Shown: piece after piece, positions 34,995-44,140 of the stretch
Numbering within the stretch: position 1 is the stretch's first letter
Layout: each line of letters begins with the position of its first letter
NCBI RefSeq assembly: GCF_039962255.1
Contig: NZ_JAMPKY010000001.1
Coordinates: forward strand, 248,001-312,000
Direction: 5' to 3'
From: Leptolyngbya subtilissima AS-A7
GTDB taxonomy: Bacteria > Cyanobacteriota > Cyanobacteriia > Phormidesmidales > Phormidesmidaceae
DNA: 64,000 nt
Program-made: the position numbers and the translations under genes
Notes under the pieces: generated by a model
Told to the model about the DNA's origin: nothing
Database searches by the model: none
Seen by the model: only the letters and a program-made list of their open reading frames with translations

Positions 34995-35118
34995 GGCAGG
35001 TGGATGGGTAGGGAGTGGATGGGTAAGGGGGTGGGCGAGTAGGGGATGAGGGGAAGGGGTGGGTGAAGGAAGAAACGCAAAACTCACCCATCCACCCCCT
35101 ACCCATCCACTCATCTAC
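34995..35118. repeat. Purine/pyrimidine-arm intergenic inverted repeat, copy 3
   Basis: Left arm of GTGGATGGGTAGG units, right arm of CCATCCACCCCCTACCC units, with an AT-richer centre (AAGAAACGCAAAACT). Same arm order as copies 1 and 2, but built on a GGATGGGT core. Sits between the small MSMEG_0570 protein and the binding lipoprotein. Confidence 0.78.
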
Positions 35119-35122
35119 CCCT

Positions 35123-36844
35123 CTAGGGGCGTCGCCACTCAGCGATATTCCAGGTACTGAGATCCCAGGGGGTGAGGTTGATGCCGGTGAGGCGGTTGCT
35201 GACGCCGGAGACATCGGCACGGTGGATGATGGGCATGACGGCGGCATCTTCGATCAGCAAGTCGTTCATTTGAATGAAGAGAACCTGGCGCTCTTCAGGG
35301 TCGAGGGTGGCGGCGGCCTGTTGCCAGAGGGCATCGTACTCGGGGTTGCAGTAGCGGGCGTAGTTGCTGCCCGACCAGTTGTTGGCCTTTTGGGCAACTT
35401 CGGCGCAGGTGTAGGTCTGCATATAGGACCCGGGGTCGGGGTTGGTGTTGCCAGTGGCAAACATTTGCAGGTCGGCAGAGAAGCGCTCGAGGGTTTCGCG
35501 GCTGGCCGGATCGCCTGAGAAGTAGACGCTGGCGTCGATGCTTTTCAGCTCTACCCCAATGCCAATCTGCTCCAGGGATTGTTTGACAATTTCCTGGGTT
35601 TTCTGGCGCACGGGGTTTACCGAGCTTTGAAAGACCACCTGCATTTCTTGCTCGTCTTTGTCGCGGGTGCCGTTGTTGTTGCTGTCGACCCAGCCTGCGG
35701 CGTCGAGCAGGGCAGCAGCGGCTTCGGGATCGTAGTCGTAGCTAGTGTTGCCCGAGGCAAAGGGGCTAGGGGCGACTAGAAAATTAGTGGTGGCCTGGCC
35801 AGTGGGACCGTAGATCTGGGTGGCAATGGTGTCGCGATCGAGGGCCAGATTTATGGCCTGGCGCACCAGGCGATCGCTAAAGAAGGGGTGCGGAAACTCG
35901 GTGCTGGAGGTTTCGCCGTCCGCGGTGGCCTGGTTAGGGTCGGTGAAGTTGATGACGACGCGCTCGAGCAGGGAGCCAAAGTTAGTCACCACTTCGCCCT
36001 GGCCCGCCGCCTCTAGCTGTTCAAGAATGGCGGCCTCGACCTGGAGGTTGTTGGCGTAGTCGACATCGCCCGTCTGCAGCACCGCCCGCGCTGCCGAGGT
36101 GGCGTCGCCGCCGCCCTTCAGCTCTACGCGGCTAAAGGCGAGTTGGTCGGCGTCGCGGTAGTTGGGGTTGGCCTCAAAGACAATCACGTCGCCGGGGGTA
36201 AAGCTGGTGACGCGGTAGGGGCCAGTGCCCACGGGCATGGTGTTGGCGGGGGCCTCGCGACCGTTGGGGCCGTTGTAGTCTTCAAAGATGTGTTTGGGCA
36301 GCACCATACCCTCGGTGCCGGTAAATACTAAATACCAGGCGGGGTTGGGCTCTTTGAAGGTGATCTGCACGGTGGTGTCGTCAATCGCCTCTACCCGTTC
36401 CACCAGCTCGTAGGTACCGGCGTTGACCGTAGCCACCTCAGGGTTGACGAGGAATTCATAGGTAAACGCTACATCCTCGGCGGTGAAGGGGGTGCCGTCT
36501 GACCAGGTAATGCCTTCTTTGAGCTTCCAGGTGACGGAGGTGCCGTCTGCGGCCACGCCGCCGTTGTCGAGGGTGGGCTCTTCGGCAGCTAAGAACAGCA
36601 CCATGTTGCCCTCGGCGTCAAAGCTGGCCAAAGGTTCGAGGGTAATGCGGCTGGCCTCAGAGTCTTTGAACCCGCTGGAAAAGTGGGGGTTGAGAATGGT
36701 GGGAGCTTGCCAGTAAAGCAGCCGCAGAGTGTCGTCAGCGGCGACTGTGTCAGTGCCGGTTTCAGTTTGAGAACTCTCCGGTGCCCGACACCCGCCAAAC
36801 AACAGCAAACAAAGACTAGCGGCAGCGATCGCACGAACGTTCAT
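35123..36844 (-). CDS. Peptide/opine-type ABC transporter substrate-binding lipoprotein
   Basis: 573 aa from ATG 36844 (a TTG two codons upstream is less likely). Lipobox LLFGGC, short linker, then an SBP_bac_5 (cluster C) fold: LLYWQAPTILNPHF, WKLKEGITWSDGTPFTAEDV, GTGPYRVTSFTPGD, RQAINLALDRDTIA, and near the end LFIQMNDLLIEDAAVMPI. Binds oligopeptides, nickel or other solutes for an importer. No permease or ATPase genes lie within the window next to it, so it is an orphan binding protein that must use a transporter encoded elsewhere. Confidence 0.93.
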   Translation of the reverse strand: MNVRAIAAASLCLLLFGGCRAPESSQTETGTDTVAADDTLRLLYWQAPTILNPHFSSGFKDSEASRITLEPLASFDAEGNMVLFLAAEEPTLDNGGVAADGTSVTWKLKEGITWSDGTPFTAEDVAFTYEFLVNPEVATVNAGTYELVERVEAIDDTTVQITFKEPNPAWYLVFTGTEGMVLPKHIFEDYNGPNGREAPANTMPVGTGPYRVTSFTPGDVIVFEANPNYRDADQLAFSRVELKGGGDATSAARAVLQTGDVDYANNLQVEAAILEQLEAAGQGEVVTNFGSLLERVVINFTDPNQATADGETSSTEFPHPFFSDRLVRQAINLALDRDTIATQIYGPTGQATTNFLVAPSPFASGNTSYDYDPEAAAALLDAAGWVDSNNNGTRDKDEQEMQVVFQSSVNPVRQKTQEIVKQSLEQIGIGVELKSIDASVYFSGDPASRETLERFSADLQMFATGNTNPDPGSYMQTYTCAEVAQKANNWSGSNYARYCNPEYDALWQQAAATLDPEERQVLFIQMNDLLIEDAAVMPIIHRADVSGVSNRLTGINLTPWDLSTWNIAEWRRP

Positions 36845-36960
36845 GGGCAACTCAATAGACTCTTGAAGATTGGCGGTGGGAGTTTAGACGCGAAGCGAGG
36901 CTTACGGATAGGGTTGACCCACGATGGCCTAAGTCCCAACAATCCCATGATCCCCAGGCA

Positions 36961-37500
36961 TTAGCGTAGCGGGTCAGCAGATTGAGATGGTAAGCCAAGA
37001 TACAGATCTGCTCTCAAAACTAGCACCCTGTTTACCCCCTCCTGCAAGGATGGTGGTGCTCCCTGAAGCTGGCGGTGCATGGTGGCAATGATGTCGGCCG
37101 GAACCTGGCGCGATCGCCCCCGGTTTTGCTCGATCGCTAGGCTCAGGGGCAGATCAAACCAGACTAGAGCGATGGAGGTAAAGCCGATTTGGCGGGCGGT
37201 TGCGATCGCCTCGCGCCGATGCCGCCGCCGCGCGTTGGTGGCATCGTAGATCACGCCCTCTAGCTCGCCTTGGTGAATGGCCGCGATCGTCTGCCGCCAC
37301 TGAGTCATCACCTGCTGCCAGATCCGCAGCCAGTCGCCTTGAACGGCTTCGTCGCCGTAAAGCTGGGCCCGAAGGGCATCGGTAGACACAGTGCGGTAGC
37401 GGGGATGTGTCAAGACAAAATCCCTGGCCCAGGTTGATTTGCCGCTTCCGGGAATACCCACCAGCATCAACAGGGGCACAGGGATTTCAGCTTGCGTCAC
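36961..37500 (-). CDS. P-loop kinase, polynucleotide-kinase/zeta-toxin-like
   Basis: 179 aa from GTG 37500. Walker A VGIPGSGKST (about 14-23), then VSTDALRAQLYG, GVIYDATNARRRHRREAI (DxTN motif), and VWFDLPLSLAIEQNRGRSRQVP (lid arginines). The pattern matches small AAA_33 nucleotide or polynucleotide 5'-kinases. No phosphatase or ligase domain is fused and no antitoxin is next to it, so a toxin role is not supported. Substrate unknown. Ends 13 nt downstream of glgC on the same strand, giving a likely shared transcript with glgC first. Confidence 0.8.
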   Translation of the reverse strand: MTQAEIPVPLLMLVGIPGSGKSTWARDFVLTHPRYRTVSTDALRAQLYGDEAVQGDWLRIWQQVMTQWRQTIAAIHQGELEGVIYDATNARRRHRREAIATARQIGFTSIALVWFDLPLSLAIEQNRGRSRQVPADIIATMHRQLQGAPPSLQEGVNRVLVLRADLYLGLPSQSADPLR

Positions 37501-37513
37501 TGGATACCCGGCC

Positions 37514-38803
37514 TCAGATGATCATGCCGTCAGGAATCACCGCGTTCTTCAGCACCACGACAATGCCGCTGCGAATATAGAAGCCCAGATCTTCGCGCTC
37601 GGCCTCCTGCACGTTGTCCTTGTTGACGATTTGCACGTTGCGACCAATGCGGGCATTCTTGTCAATAATGGCGCGACGAATCACCGAGCCTTCGCCAATG
37701 CCCATGGGAATTTTGCCTCGGGTGAGGTGCTGGCTGCTCTCCGACAGTGGCTCGTAGTAGTCGGCTCCCATCAGCAGCGAGTCTTCGATCACGCAGTCGG
37801 CGTTGATGCGCTGGCGCAGCCCCACCACCGAGTGGTGAATGCGGCAGTTTTTAAGAATGCAGCCCTCGGTGATGCTCGACTGGGTGATTTGGCAGTCTTG
37901 CAGTTTGTTGGGCGGCAGGTAGCGGGCGCGAGTGTAGATGGGTGCGTCTTCGTGGTAGAAGCTGAAGTCAGGGTAGGGCTGCCGAGTCAGCGCCAAATTC
38001 GCCTCGTAGAAGGCTTCGATGGTACCGATGTCTTCCCAATAGCCGTCGAAGAGGTAGGCCTGCACGTTGTAATCGCGCGACGAGGCCGGAATAATTTCTT
38101 TGCCGAAGTCGGTTTGGTCGAGGTTCTTACGCAGCAGGTCGATCAGCACCTGCTTTTTGAACACGTAGATGCCCATCGACGCAATAAAGGGCTTCTCGAC
38201 CGCCTGCTCAGCGCTGAGACCCAGGGAGGTGGTGTCGACCTTCATCTGCTCTAGGGCTTCGCCCTTGGGCTTTTCGCTGAAGTCGACTACGCGCCCGGTG
38301 CTATCGACCTTCATTAGGCCAAAGTCAGAGGCTTGCTTGTAGCCAATGGGCACTACCGACAGCGTGATATCGGCATTAGTGGCCCGGTGGCGCTGGACAA
38401 ACAGGCTGTAGTCCATGCGGTAGAGGTGATCCCCGGAGAGGATGATGAAGTCCTCTACATTCCAGGAATCGAACAGCCACAGGTATTTGCGCACGGCGTC
38501 GGCGGTACCCTGAAACCAGCTGGGGCTCTCAGGGGTTTGCTGGGCCGCCAGCACTTCCACAAAGCCTTCGGTAAACTGCGAAAACTGGTAGGCACGACCA
38601 ATGTGTCGGTTCAACGAGGCGGAGTTGAACTGGGTCAGTACGTAAATTTTGTGGATTTCGGAGTTGATGCAGTTACTTACAGGAATATCAATTAAACGAT
38701 ATTTACCGGCCAAAGAAACCGCTGGCTTAGCCCGAAATTTTGTTAATGGATAAAGGCGAGTGCCGGCACCGCCTCCTAGAATTATGGCCAGAACTGATTT
38801 CAC
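37514..38803 (-). CDS. glgC: Glucose-1-phosphate adenylyltransferase (ADP-glucose pyrophosphorylase)
   Basis: 429 aa. Makes ADP-glucose from ATP and glucose-1-phosphate, the committed step of glycogen synthesis. N-terminal nucleotidyltransferase with [12 protein letters not shown] and [17 protein letters not shown], substrate strand GDHLYRMDY, site [10 protein letters not shown], and a C-terminal left-handed beta-helix ([10 protein letters not shown] onward, [28 protein letters not shown]) that carries allosteric 3-phosphoglycerate contacts, including Lys near PNKLQDCQI. The usual cyanobacterial length. Expected to be activated by 3-PGA and inhibited by phosphate. Confidence 0.97.
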   Translation of the reverse strand: MKSVLAIILGGGAGTRLYPLTKFRAKPAVSLAGKYRLIDIPVSNCINSEIHKIYVLTQFNSASLNRHIGRAYQFSQFTEGFVEVLAAQQTPESPSWFQGTADAVRKYLWLFDSWNVEDFIILSGDHLYRMDYSLFVQRHRATNADITLSVVPIGYKQASDFGLMKVDSTGRVVDFSEKPKGEALEQMKVDTTSLGLSAEQAVEKPFIASMGIYVFKKQVLIDLLRKNLDQTDFGKEIIPASSRDYNVQAYLFDGYWEDIGTIEAFYEANLALTRQPYPDFSFYHEDAPIYTRARYLPPNKLQDCQITQSSITEGCILKNCRIHHSVVGLRQRINADCVIEDSLLMGADYYEPLSESSQHLTRGKIPMGIGEGSVIRRAIIDKNARIGRNVQIVNKDNVQEAEREDLGFYIRSGIVVVLKNAVIPDGMII

Positions 38804-39079
38804 AAGATTCCCTCAATAAGCCCACAAACTGGCTCGTTTTCACCGTCTGTTTCACATTTCCAGTGTGAGCCTGAGGGTACCGCTTGACAAGGGGTTTATG
38901 AAAATATTGTGGCGGAATGTGACCTAGGACACGCCAGCGGTTTTTGATGATCCCTATAGGGTAGGCCTTAGCCTCGGATAAGAGGTGCCGGCTGAGGAGC
39001 AGCCGGGCGCACAGATTATAGACCTACCGGTGAACTTGCCAACGTTCAAATTGTCTGGCCTTCTACTAGGATCCAACTC

Positions 39080-40813
39080 TTAAAGTCGGATCACCGACAG
39101 CGTTATGGCGCTGGTGTTGTTTTCGGGAAAGGTGTCGATAAAAAAAGCGCAAAGCTGGGCAGGTTCATCGACCTCTAGGGAGAGGGTGTCGGCATAGCCG
39201 TTGAGGGTGGACCAGGTGCCGTTGACCCAGACGCCAGTTTTCAAATTTGAGACCCGGCCGCCGTAGATCCACAGCAGTACCCAGGGCTCGCCGGATTGGA
39301 TGTCGTCGCCGTAGTTAAAGGTGCCTGCTTTAATGCGAAGGATGTAGGAGCCGGGCTCGAGGCTGCAGGTGGCGGCTACCCGGTCCTGTAGGTACTGCAT
39401 CTGGGCGCCTCTGAGCAAGACGGCGTTGTGGCGACTGTGCACGTTTATGGTTTGAATTGCGCAGGACCTAGAGACAACAGCCACATTTCGGACGGTAGCT
39501 GGCCCGGCTTTTAGGACTGCATCGCCAGCTACATTTCGGACGGTAGCTGGTTCGGCGTCTGGGACCGCATCACCAGCCATATCTCGGACAGGAGCTGGCT
39601 TGACTTCTAGGACCGCATGACTAGCTACATCTCGAACGGGGGTTAGCTCGGCTTCTGGGTTTAGCACAGGGGGTGGGGCTGCACTGCCTACCGAGGCTGC
39701 GTGGGGCGCTCCGGGTTTACTCTTACCCTTGAGCAGCCACCACAGCAGCCCGCCCAAAACAGGAATGCCCAACAGCCACCAGGGAAAACGCTCTGATGAA
39801 GCTGTCTCTGTTGTGGTGCCAGCGGGGGGGGCTAAAGCGGTGTCCTGTCCAGAGGTAGCGGTGGATTCAGGAGTTGCAGTTGGGGCTGGAGTAGCGATCG
39901 CAGGAGTAGCTTTAGGCGAGGGTGTTGCTGTCGGTGCTGTTGCCTTAGTTGCGGCAGCGGCAGTGTTAGTTGGCCCGGGCACCTTCATAAAAAAGCCGAG
40001 TAAGGCCAGGGCGGCGGGGGATGGGTCTTCGGAGTTGTAGACGTAGGCCCGATGCTGGGAGTAGGGATAGCGTGGGTCGTTGGGCAGCGTTTGGTGCATG
40101 GCTAAAACCCGGACATCGCTGCGGCCCAGCACCTGGGATGCCACCGCGTAGCCAATGCCGTCAGCACCGAGGGCATCGATCACGGCCTCGGTGTCATCGT
40201 CATCGATGGGGTCGGCGGTAGAGCCTGTGCCAAAGAAGGCTCCGTCGAAGGCGGCATAGCGGCTCAGGGCAATGCGGGTATCGCTGTAGTTGGGGCGATC
40301 GACCACGCGAATGCGGGCAGGGGCACCACCGACCTCTGCCCAGTTCCTAATTTCGCCGCGAAACATCTGGGCAAACTGATCGAAGCTGAGGCTGCCGTCA
40401 AAGGAGTTCTCAGTGCCGACAATCACGGCAATTTTTTCGCGCTCAATGGGCACTTCTACTAGACCTTGGCTGCGTTCGACGGCAGTCAAAGGTCGCCCGG
40501 CGGCCACAATATCTAGCTCGCCATCGATTAATGCCCTCAGGGCTGCGTCGGTGCGGCTGGCCCCCATTTCCACTGAGGCATTGGGGAAGCGTTGGAGGAA
40601 GCGATCGCGCAGGCCTTCGTTAACTAGCACCATACTGCTAGAGCCGTCGAGACGCAGCACCGCATCTGCCGGTAGCTCAGTAGGAATCGAGCCTTTGTCG
40701 GGGAGGGTACTTGGGGCTTGGGCTAGAAGGCGATCGGCGGCGATCGGAGAAACCGCCGCTGTGGTCAGCAGCAGCGCCACGGCCCGAGCCAGAGAAGGTG
40801 ATTGAGTTGCCAT
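39080..40813 (-). CDS. PstS-like binding protein fused to membrane helix and novel C-terminal domain
   Basis: 577 aa. Signal peptide (1-32, ending LLAQA), a PstS-like periplasmic binding domain (about 50-280: LRLDGSSSMVLVNEGL, ELDIVAAGRPLTAVE, FDQFAQMFRGEIRNWAEVGG), a Thr/Pro/Ala linker, a transmembrane helix (about 345-366, WWLLGIPVLGGLLWWLL), four 16-residue repeats (PVRDVASHAV type) and a C-terminal domain (about 455-577) with LEPGSYILRIKAGTF, WVLLWIYGGRV and TWSTLNGYADTLSLEV. With a cleaved signal and one helix, the C-terminal domain should be cytoplasmic. The neighbouring gene encodes a stand-alone copy of that domain. I do not recognise the domain; ligand and role unknown. Confidence 0.8.
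   Translation of the reverse strand: MATQSPSLARAVALLLTTAAVSPIAADRLLAQAPSTLPDKGSIPTELPADAVLRLDGSSSMVLVNEGLRDRFLQRFPNASVEMGASRTDAALRALIDGELDIVAAGRPLTAVERSQGLVEVPIEREKIAVIVGTENSFDGSLSFDQFAQMFRGEIRNWAEVGGAPARIRVVDRPNYSDTRIALSRYAAFDGAFFGTGSTADPIDDDDTEAVIDALGADGIGYAVASQVLGRSDVRVLAMHQTLPNDPRYPYSQHRAYVYNSEDPSPAALALLGFFMKVPGPTNTAAAATKATAPTATPSPKATPAIATPAPTATPESTATSGQDTALAPPAGTTTETASSERFPWWLLGIPVLGGLLWWLLKGKSKPGAPHAASVGSAAPPPVLNPEAELTPVRDVASHAVLEVKPAPVRDMAGDAVPDAEPATVRNVAGDAVLKAGPATVRNVAVVSRSCAIQTINVHSRHNAVLLRGAQMQYLQDRVAATCSLEPGSYILRIKAGTFNYGDDIQSGEPWVLLWIYGGRVSNLKTGVWVNGTWSTLNGYADTLSLEVDEPAQLCAFFIDTFPENNTSAITLSVIRL
39483..39674 (-). repeat. Four 48-bp tandem repeats encoding 16-residue units
   Basis: Units begin at 39483, 39531, 39579 and 39627 with an ACATTTCGGACGGTAGCTGG-like core (minus strand encodes PATVRNVAGDAV variants). 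They link the membrane helix to the C-terminal domain of the PstS-like protein. Confidence 0.85.
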
Positions 40814-40835
40814 GGTAGTATCTCTAACCGCTCCG

Positions 40836-41300
40836 CTAAACTCGCACGATCGAGAGGGTCAGTTCTTCGTCGTTGTCTTCTAAATACGTATCGAAGAAAA
40901 AGGCGCAAAGAGTAGTGGACTCCACCACCTCCATGACTAAGGCGTCGTCATAGCCGTTGAGCGATACCCAGGTGGCATTCACCGGCACGTTGGTCTTTTG
41001 GTTGATTACCCGACCGCCGTAGATCCATAGCAGCACTACCGGCTCATTGCGCAGAGTATCGGCCCCATAGCCAGAGCCCGAGCGAATTTTGACAATATTA
41101 GTGCCCGGTTCCAGCTGTACCGAGACTCCGGTTCGCTGCAGCGCCTCCATCTGCTCAGGGCCGAACTGAAAGCAGTTGCGCTGACTGTGGACCGTTAGGT
41201 CTGTGACTGTGCACCCATCCATAAACCCGGGTCTCCATCCAACGAGTTTGCTACTTAGAGACTGTAGGGCGATCGCCCCAAGCCCAAACAAAGATCCCAC
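40836..41300 (-). CDS. Stand-alone copy of the novel C-terminal domain
   Basis: Up to 154 aa from GTG 41300; an ATG at 41222 would remove 26 residues (a mildly hydrophobic lead, GSLFGLGAIALQSL) and begin MDGCTVTDL. The rest parallels the C-terminus of the downstream PstS-like protein: HSQRN/HSRHN, a QM near the middle, SVQLEPGTNIVKIRSG, VVLLWIYGGRVINQKT, TWVSLNGYDDALVMEV, LCAFFFDTYLEDN. The two genes are adjacent on the same strand, 22 nt apart, so they likely form an operon. Function unknown. Confidence 0.72.
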   Translation of the reverse strand: MGSLFGLGAIALQSLSSKLVGWRPGFMDGCTVTDLTVHSQRNCFQFGPEQMEALQRTGVSVQLEPGTNIVKIRSGSGYGADTLRNEPVVLLWIYGGRVINQKTNVPVNATWVSLNGYDDALVMEVVESTTLCAFFFDTYLEDNDEELTLSIVRV

Positions 41301-41469
41301 AAATTTTAAGGAATGCCTACCCGCTTGGACTTCTGAACTATGCCCTTGTCAGAATAATACAGGTGCACTATTGTTAGTTCATGCGTACTTATGGGTACAA
41401 CCGTTCCCAATCTTACTGTGACGGTAGCCTAACGCACCGCTGACCTGATATCCCCCACGAGAGTTTCCT

Positions 41470-42525
41470 ATGACCACGACTACCGCCCCCCGCAGCCGCT
41501 CCGCCGCTGGTGCGTCTCGGTCTTCGGCCAAGGCTCGCGGCACCCAGGCGGCCAGCGCCACCCCGGTGCTTGCCCTCGATGCCGGCAACTACGACCTCAA
41601 ATTTTTTGCCGGCAGTGGACACCCCAAGGCCATTCGCTCGGTGCGCTACCAGCTGCCCCTAGGGCGCGATGCTGTCAGTTTCTCAGAAGCCTCTCCCCTG
41701 ATCGAGCTACCCGATGGTCGCCGTTACCACTTTGGCGCCCAGGCCTACAAATACCGCCGCCAGCAGCAAACCGTCATCGAAAATAAGGTGGAACTGGCCA
41801 AACTACATCTCTATGCCTGCCTTGAGCCCCTAGCCGGCAACGTAGCCGACTACAACCTCAACCTCCATGTCTCTACCCCCAATCCGGCCCGCAATGGGGA
41901 AGATATTCAGGCTCAGCTGCTCGGTGTCCACGAGTTCATTCGCAACGACGTTGAGTTTCGCGTCAAGGTCGAATCGGTGGAGGTAGGCCGTGAGGGCATG
42001 GGGTCCTACCACTATGCCAAGGCCCAGGGCATTATCCCCGGCCAGGGCTACACCATTGTGGTCGATATTGGCGGCGGCACCTGGCTCACCCGCCTAGTCG
42101 ATGCCGACGGCGAAGTGATTGACGAAAACATCATGGATCGTGGCGGCACCTACGAATTGGCCACTGCCATCAGCTTTGACCATCGCCTCACCGACCTCTT
42201 GGGCAGCAGCGCCGACCCCTGCATCGTCATGGATGGCTTTCGCACGGACCATGTCTACGCCGATACAGGCTTAGCCTGGGCTGATTGGCTCGATGAGTAT
42301 TTAGACCCGTGGTTTAAGGGCATCTTCCAAACCGTGAAAGCCCAGTACACCCCCTACATGCCCAGGGTGACGCGCTTTTTGGTAACTGGTGGCGGCTCCC
42401 ACCTGATCGCCGATCGCCTGCAAGGGCACGATCTGTTCGCCGTCATGGGCGACCCTCAATTTGCCAACGTTCGCGGCTTGTTCTTGATGACCGGGGATAC
42501 CCAACTATGCATGACCACCAAATAA
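41470..42525 (+). CDS. ParM/StbA-like actin-family ATPase
   Basis: 351 aa. A Ser/Ala/Arg-rich, possibly disordered N-terminus (1-32) precedes an actin-like fold: phosphate 1 motif LALDAGNYDLKFF, phosphate 2 motif VVDIGGGTWLTR, and adenosine motif TRFLVTGGGSHLIADRL, with a hinge near MDRGGTYELA. ParM homologues polymerise to separate plasmid copies in type II partition systems with a DNA-binding ParR. Here the next gene, overlapping by 19 bp, encodes a small ParR-sized protein. The surrounding genes are ordinary chromosomal ones, so this may be an integrated plasmid remnant or a domesticated filament. No direct-repeat centromere is clear upstream of 41470. Confidence 0.85.
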   Translation: MTTTTAPRSRSAAGASRSSAKARGTQAASATPVLALDAGNYDLKFFAGSGHPKAIRSVRYQLPLGRDAVSFSEASPLIELPDGRRYHFGAQAYKYRRQQQTVIENKVELAKLHLYACLEPLAGNVADYNLNLHVSTPNPARNGEDIQAQLLGVHEFIRNDVEFRVKVESVEVGREGMGSYHYAKAQGIIPGQGYTIVVDIGGGTWLTRLVDADGEVIDENIMDRGGTYELATAISFDHRLTDLLGSSADPCIVMDGFRTDHVYADTGLAWADWLDEYLDPWFKGIFQTVKAQYTPYMPRVTRFLVTGGGSHLIADRLQGHDLFAVMGDPQFANVRGLFLMTGDTQLCMTTK

Positions 42526-42845
42526 CCCAGCCCGTCCCCAACTCGGGTCGCCCTACCCGCCACGACAATAAGGTTCGCCTCAGTCAAGATGTGCTCGAAA
42601 AAGCCGAACTCATTGCCGCTGAGTGGGGGCTTAAGAACGCCCGTGCCGCTGTAGAGGCTGTGTTTCGCCGCTATTGCGATGACTACCTCTACGGTCGCCC
42701 TCATGATGGGGGAGATAGTTTTGCCGCTCGGGAACCTGCTCTTCCTAGCTATGGCGAAGCCAAGTCTGCTCAAGTCAAGCGATCGCATCCAGCCCCGTCC
42801 AAATGTGAAGCGCTGGATGCATTAGATCAGCTCTTGGCACTTTGA
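42507..42845 (+). CDS. Small ParR-like partner protein
   Basis: 112 aa from ATG 42507, inside the end of the ParM-like gene, so translation is coupled. Residues about 20-65 (NKVRLSQDVLEKAELIAAEW, then NARAAVEAVFRRYCDDYL) look like a ribbon-helix-helix: one strand and two helices. The C-terminal half is basic and unstructured-looking with a final LDALDQLLAL, where ParR-type proteins contact their filament partner. Inferred DNA-binding adaptor; the target site was not found. Confidence 0.65.
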   Translation: MHDHQITQPVPNSGRPTRHDNKVRLSQDVLEKAELIAAEWGLKNARAAVEAVFRRYCDDYLYGRPHDGGDSFAAREPALPSYGEAKSAQVKRSHPAPSKCEALDALDQLLAL

Positions 42846-42882
42846 AATGATTAAAACGCTAGCAGAAGTTTAGTTGACTTAT

Positions 42883-42922
42883 AAGGTGCGCCAATGATTT
42901 ACATTGCGCACCTTTCTTGTTT
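42883..42922 (+). terminator. Intrinsic terminator after the ParM/ParR-like pair
   Basis: Stem AAGGTGCGCCAATG / CATTGCGCACCTT with one bulged C, 5-nt loop, followed by TCTTGTTT. 37 nt past the stop at 42845. Confidence 0.82.
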
Positions 42923-43047
42923 AAAGTTCTGCTCCGAGAGTATTGCAGCCAATAATAAATTCTGTTCTCGATAGCCCCCAGTTACCTGTCCTCAATAGCC
43001 TTAAGCTTCAGCCGAAAACTTCTTAAAAATTATATCCGTTGGGGCTG

Positions 43048-43719
43048 TCAGCTATTCCCAAAGCTCTGAAGGACGAAAGGGATTTCATTGAGGTCATTGA
43101 TAGTTGCATCTGCTTCTTTTGCTTCCCCCCAATATAAACCTCGTTTCCAAATCGCTCTCATTCCGGCATTCTTAGCACCCACGATATCGACTTCAGGGTG
43201 ATCTCCAACAAACACACTCATCTCAAGGGATGTTCCCAACTGCCTCGCGGCTCTGTGAAAGATCTCTGCTTGTGGTTTTCTTACTTGCTCAATCTCAGAA
43301 ATTAAGATCACCTCAAAATAATCTTGAATTCCTAATCCTTCGATCGCACGAGTCTGAAACGTTCCTTTGCCATTGCTTACAATACCTAGCAAGTAGCCTT
43401 GCTGTTTCAAACCACTTAATACCTCAATAAGAGAAGGAAATGGAACACAGTGAGATTGAAACTGCGTCTCATAATCCTGGAGCAACGCTTGCCAATCTAA
43501 ACCTCTTATCTCGAACTCCGCAACCAGACATTGATAAACCTTATCTTTCCAAACATGGCCACGACAGTCTAGTTCGATAAATCGGTTAACGTAATCGGCT
43601 TTAGGAATGTGGCTTAAGTAGTCGCCAAGTTTGTCATATTAGGCTGCAATAAACTGCTTAATTGATGCATCGCGATCGAGCAATGTTCCATCTAAATCAA
43701 AAAGAACTGCCTCAATCAT
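43048..43719 (-). pseudogene. HAD-family hydrolase interrupted by an in-frame stop
   Basis: From ATG 43719 the frame reads MIEAVLFDLDGTLLDRDASI (Asp nucleophile motif DLDGT intact), then TAA at 43639-43641 (codon 27, after FIAA and before YDKLGDYL), and then continues open to 43048 with the rest of a HAD subfamily I hydrolase: GIVSNGKGTFQTRAIEGLG (motif II), KPQAEIFHRAA (motif III Lys), VGDHPEVDIVGAKNAG (motif IV). The complete reading frame would be 223 aa, the normal family length. A single C-to-T change of CAA would explain the stop. An internal ATG at 43485 gives a piece without the nucleophile. Local DNA is AT-richer than flanks, suggesting acquired DNA. Sequencing error is the main alternative. 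Confidence 0.85.
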
Positions 43720-44140
43720 CAGTTACGCTCCTAATAACCATCTCGACTCCTATACCGACGGACAAAGCAAGAATAGTCAATTCATAGTTAGAGAAAAGTT
43801 TTTTGCCTAAGACTTTATATAGAACAGATTTTCAGACGGGCTGTATTTGTCTGATAGCTTTGCAGAAGATATTAGGTGGAGGAATTCAGTGTAGCCGCAT
43901 TGCCAATTTTGGTTGCGATCGCTCAAGCTCTCTTCAGCTTCAGCCTCTACAGAGCTGAAACTGTCTGCACCAGCCCGCTCGGTCATACTGTTTGATCGCA
44001 CCCTAACTGCCCTTGTTCGCGTTTTGTCAGCTGCGGCTATTGAGAATCGTTCTTTTGCCTCGTGCTCAGCCAAAGGAGCGCAGGTACTGTGGCACAATGG
44101 AAGACACTCTTAAATTTTGCCGTCATCTTTTGAAACGCCT
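43720..44140. other. Intergenic region upstream of chlI
   Basis: About 420 nt. Short open frames on both strands (43807-44097 minus, 43913-44113 plus) have no family look and mirror one another, so I do not call them. No clear promoter for chlI is seen. Confidence 0.45.

Noticed and set aside
35063-35518. Plus-strand frame opposite the binding lipoprotein
   Set aside because: Starts inside repeat DNA and runs antisense to a clear SBP_bac_5 gene.
37439-38254. Long plus-strand open frame opposite glgC (271 codons)
   Set aside because: It is the antisense of a clearly coding gene; GC-rich codon bias keeps the opposite strand open. No family features or ribosome site.
43807-44097. Minus-strand frame of 96 codons upstream of chlI
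   Set aside because: Mirrored by an open frame on the other strand in the same AT-rich stretch; no domain, no ribosome site.
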